NCBI GenBank assembly: GCA_021234535.1
Contig: CM037838.1
Span: 27,877,969-27,941,968, forward strand
DNA: 64,000 nucleotides
Direction: 5' to 3'
Origin: Stichopus chloronotus
Taxonomy: Eukaryota > Echinodermata > Holothuroidea > Aspidochirotida > Stichopodidae
Shown: positions 62,631-64,000 of the stretch, piece after piece
Layout of the letters: every line of letters begins with the position of its first letter
Position numbering within the stretch: position 1 is the first letter of the stretch
The notes under the pieces: model-generated
The model's input: the letters and a program-made list of their open reading frames with translations, nothing else
Databases searched by the model: none
What the model was told of the DNA's origin: nothing
Position numbers and translations under genes: made by a program

Positions 62631-64000
62631 TGTAAACATTCCTAGGTCTTACAAAATATAAAGAATCATTGAAATGAGATAAAAACATCTCTCTTGATGT
62701 CTTACAGGAAGAAATATGAAACCTCTGTTCCTCGTCTCATCCTCTCCGCAAGCCCGCAACTTCTTGTTCTACGATACAATGTACGCCACTTTTTCAAGAT
62801 TCAATTTATTGAGCGACATTCCACTTTACCCACGAAAGAGAGGTGGAGACGCGGCATCCGATCTAACATTGATGTAACAGGAGAGAAAGAACCTGGAGAC
62901 TGAGCAGGAATCTGGGCCCCCAAAACATATCTGCCTTACTGCATTCCCGATAGAGTTGAAGACGAGATAACTCTTACGAAGAGGCAAAATTTGAGACAGG
63001 GCGATAATGAATTGGAAACCATCATCTATCTAAACCACTCTTTAACAACCCAATTTAAATTTCATCTAAATCAAAGAAGTTCAACCATCTCAAATGTTTA
63101 ATGACAAGGCAGGCAGGCAGAGCAGCCGTAGAGATGTTAAGTCCGCACAAAATCTTGGCAAATAGCCACAATGTTCCAACTTGATGGTGTGCTAAAATCA
63201 AGGCAAGCATCATACTGAATGATGGATTCTATTAACTACAAGTATGTAAAACATCCAGTCTCTATTTGTCATACATGTAAGGGCCATGCAGATTTGAAGT
63301 AATTCTATTCCTTAAACCTAAGGTCTAGAAAAAGATGTTGGACTGATCACTAGTAAAGTTTCTCTTTTAAGTAGACATATGTAAGTAGTCTCATTGCTGC
63401 ATTATTACTGCAGAAAAGCAACAGCTTAATTCTAAGAGCAACCACAACTATGTGAAATTGAAAGTTGAAGAGATGAAGTAATCCCCTGCATAAACGGCAC
63501 AAAAAGAAAAAAACACTGAAAGCCTGGGTCCCATCCAAGTGAAGTACCTTGGAAAAAAAAATCAAGTTTGGGAATATCAAGTTTGGAAATAAATACTTTG
63601 CTTCTGCTTTTATTAAAGTTTGTTACAAATATCTAAAGAAAACATTAGTTTGAAAGACAAAAGTACTTCATAAAGTCACCATGCAGTGACAGAATAAATG
63701 GGTAAGTAATAATCTGGTGAATCTTGAGTTCAAAACAACAAGATGCATAAAATCAAATGGCTGGAATGTACAGGTTATATCCGAACTCCCCTGGTTTGGA
63801 GATCTCTTCAAGTTATGAAAAGTGCCAGTCTCTACGTGCGAGTAAAAAAGGACCAAGGCACCATTTAAAACATTTTAAAGTAATCACTAAACTGACATTT
63901 GTGAAAAAAAAAACAAAAAACCAAATACACATAATGTTATTTGCCACCTTCCATTGTTCTGAATGCAATACTAAAGTTACATGATAACAAAAGCAATGAA
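62631..64000. other. mostly non-coding; exon-like segment at 62.83-62.90 kb
   Basis: On the minus strand, 62899-62830 (70 bases) lies between CCTGCTCAG|TCTCC and TTTCGTGG|GTAAAG. It reads SPGSFSPVTSMLDRMPRLHL with GC-rich codons, but has no recognisable homology. The remainder is AT-rich with poly-A runs. Confidence 0.3.

Noticed and set aside
1..64000. CRISPR arrays, bacterial operons, phage, rRNA or tRNA genes
   Set aside because: None seen. Repeats are eukaryotic in type, spacers are not regular and unique, and no tRNA A-box/B-box pair was found.

Overview
This 64-kb window looks like ordinary, AT-rich, intron- and repeat-dominated nuclear DNA from an animal. There are no operons, no dense coding, and no rRNA, tRNA or CRISPR that I can see. 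The one host gene I recognise is a stomatin-family membrane protein. The repeat content (a DIRS-type retroelement, a LINE with a typical invertebrate C-terminal region, TTAA-flanked MITEs, a Harbinger-like transposon, and arrays built around a 'TGACCTTTGACC' core) fits a marine invertebrate deuterostome such as an echinoderm or hemichordate. That placement is inference from pattern, not a database match.

Layout. 1.0-2.6 kb: a decayed LINE on the minus strand. 2.9-3.5 kb: the first TGACCTTTGACC array. 10.9-11.4 kb: a CpG-rich island with exon-like open frames on both strands. 12.6-13.1 kb: an AT-rich degenerate minisatellite. 18.7 kb: a hairpin-headed interspersed repeat. 21.0-27.6 kb: two exons of the stomatin-like gene on the minus strand, separated by a 6.4-kb intron, with a CpG-rich presumed promoter at 27.6-28.2 kb. 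23.5 kb: a second array. 25.9, 41.4 and 62.1 kb: three copies of one TTAA-flanked MITE family. 33.1-34.2 kb: a 1.1-kb Harbinger-like element carrying a Myb/SANT-like ORF. 39.2 and 43.4 kb: two further TTAA-flanked families. 44-46 kb: plus-strand exon-like open frames and a CpG-rich patch. 47.9-48.2 kb: a foldback element with a telomere-like core. 51.3-52.3 kb: a DIRS-like reverse transcriptase relic. 54.6-55.7 and 57.3-57.8 kb: two TGACCTTTGACC arrays in opposite orientation. 58.2-59.8 kb: nested and simple tandem arrays.

The stomatin-like gene is read right to left. Exon 1 (20 codons plus 1 base) joins exon 2 in phase and gives a short cytoplasmic N-terminus plus the family's membrane hairpin. 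The PHB domain that must follow was not found between 1 and 21,029. The next exons therefore lie beyond the left edge or escaped my reading. Most of the remaining sequence I read as intron or intergenic DNA. Candidate exons without recognised homology are given low confidence.
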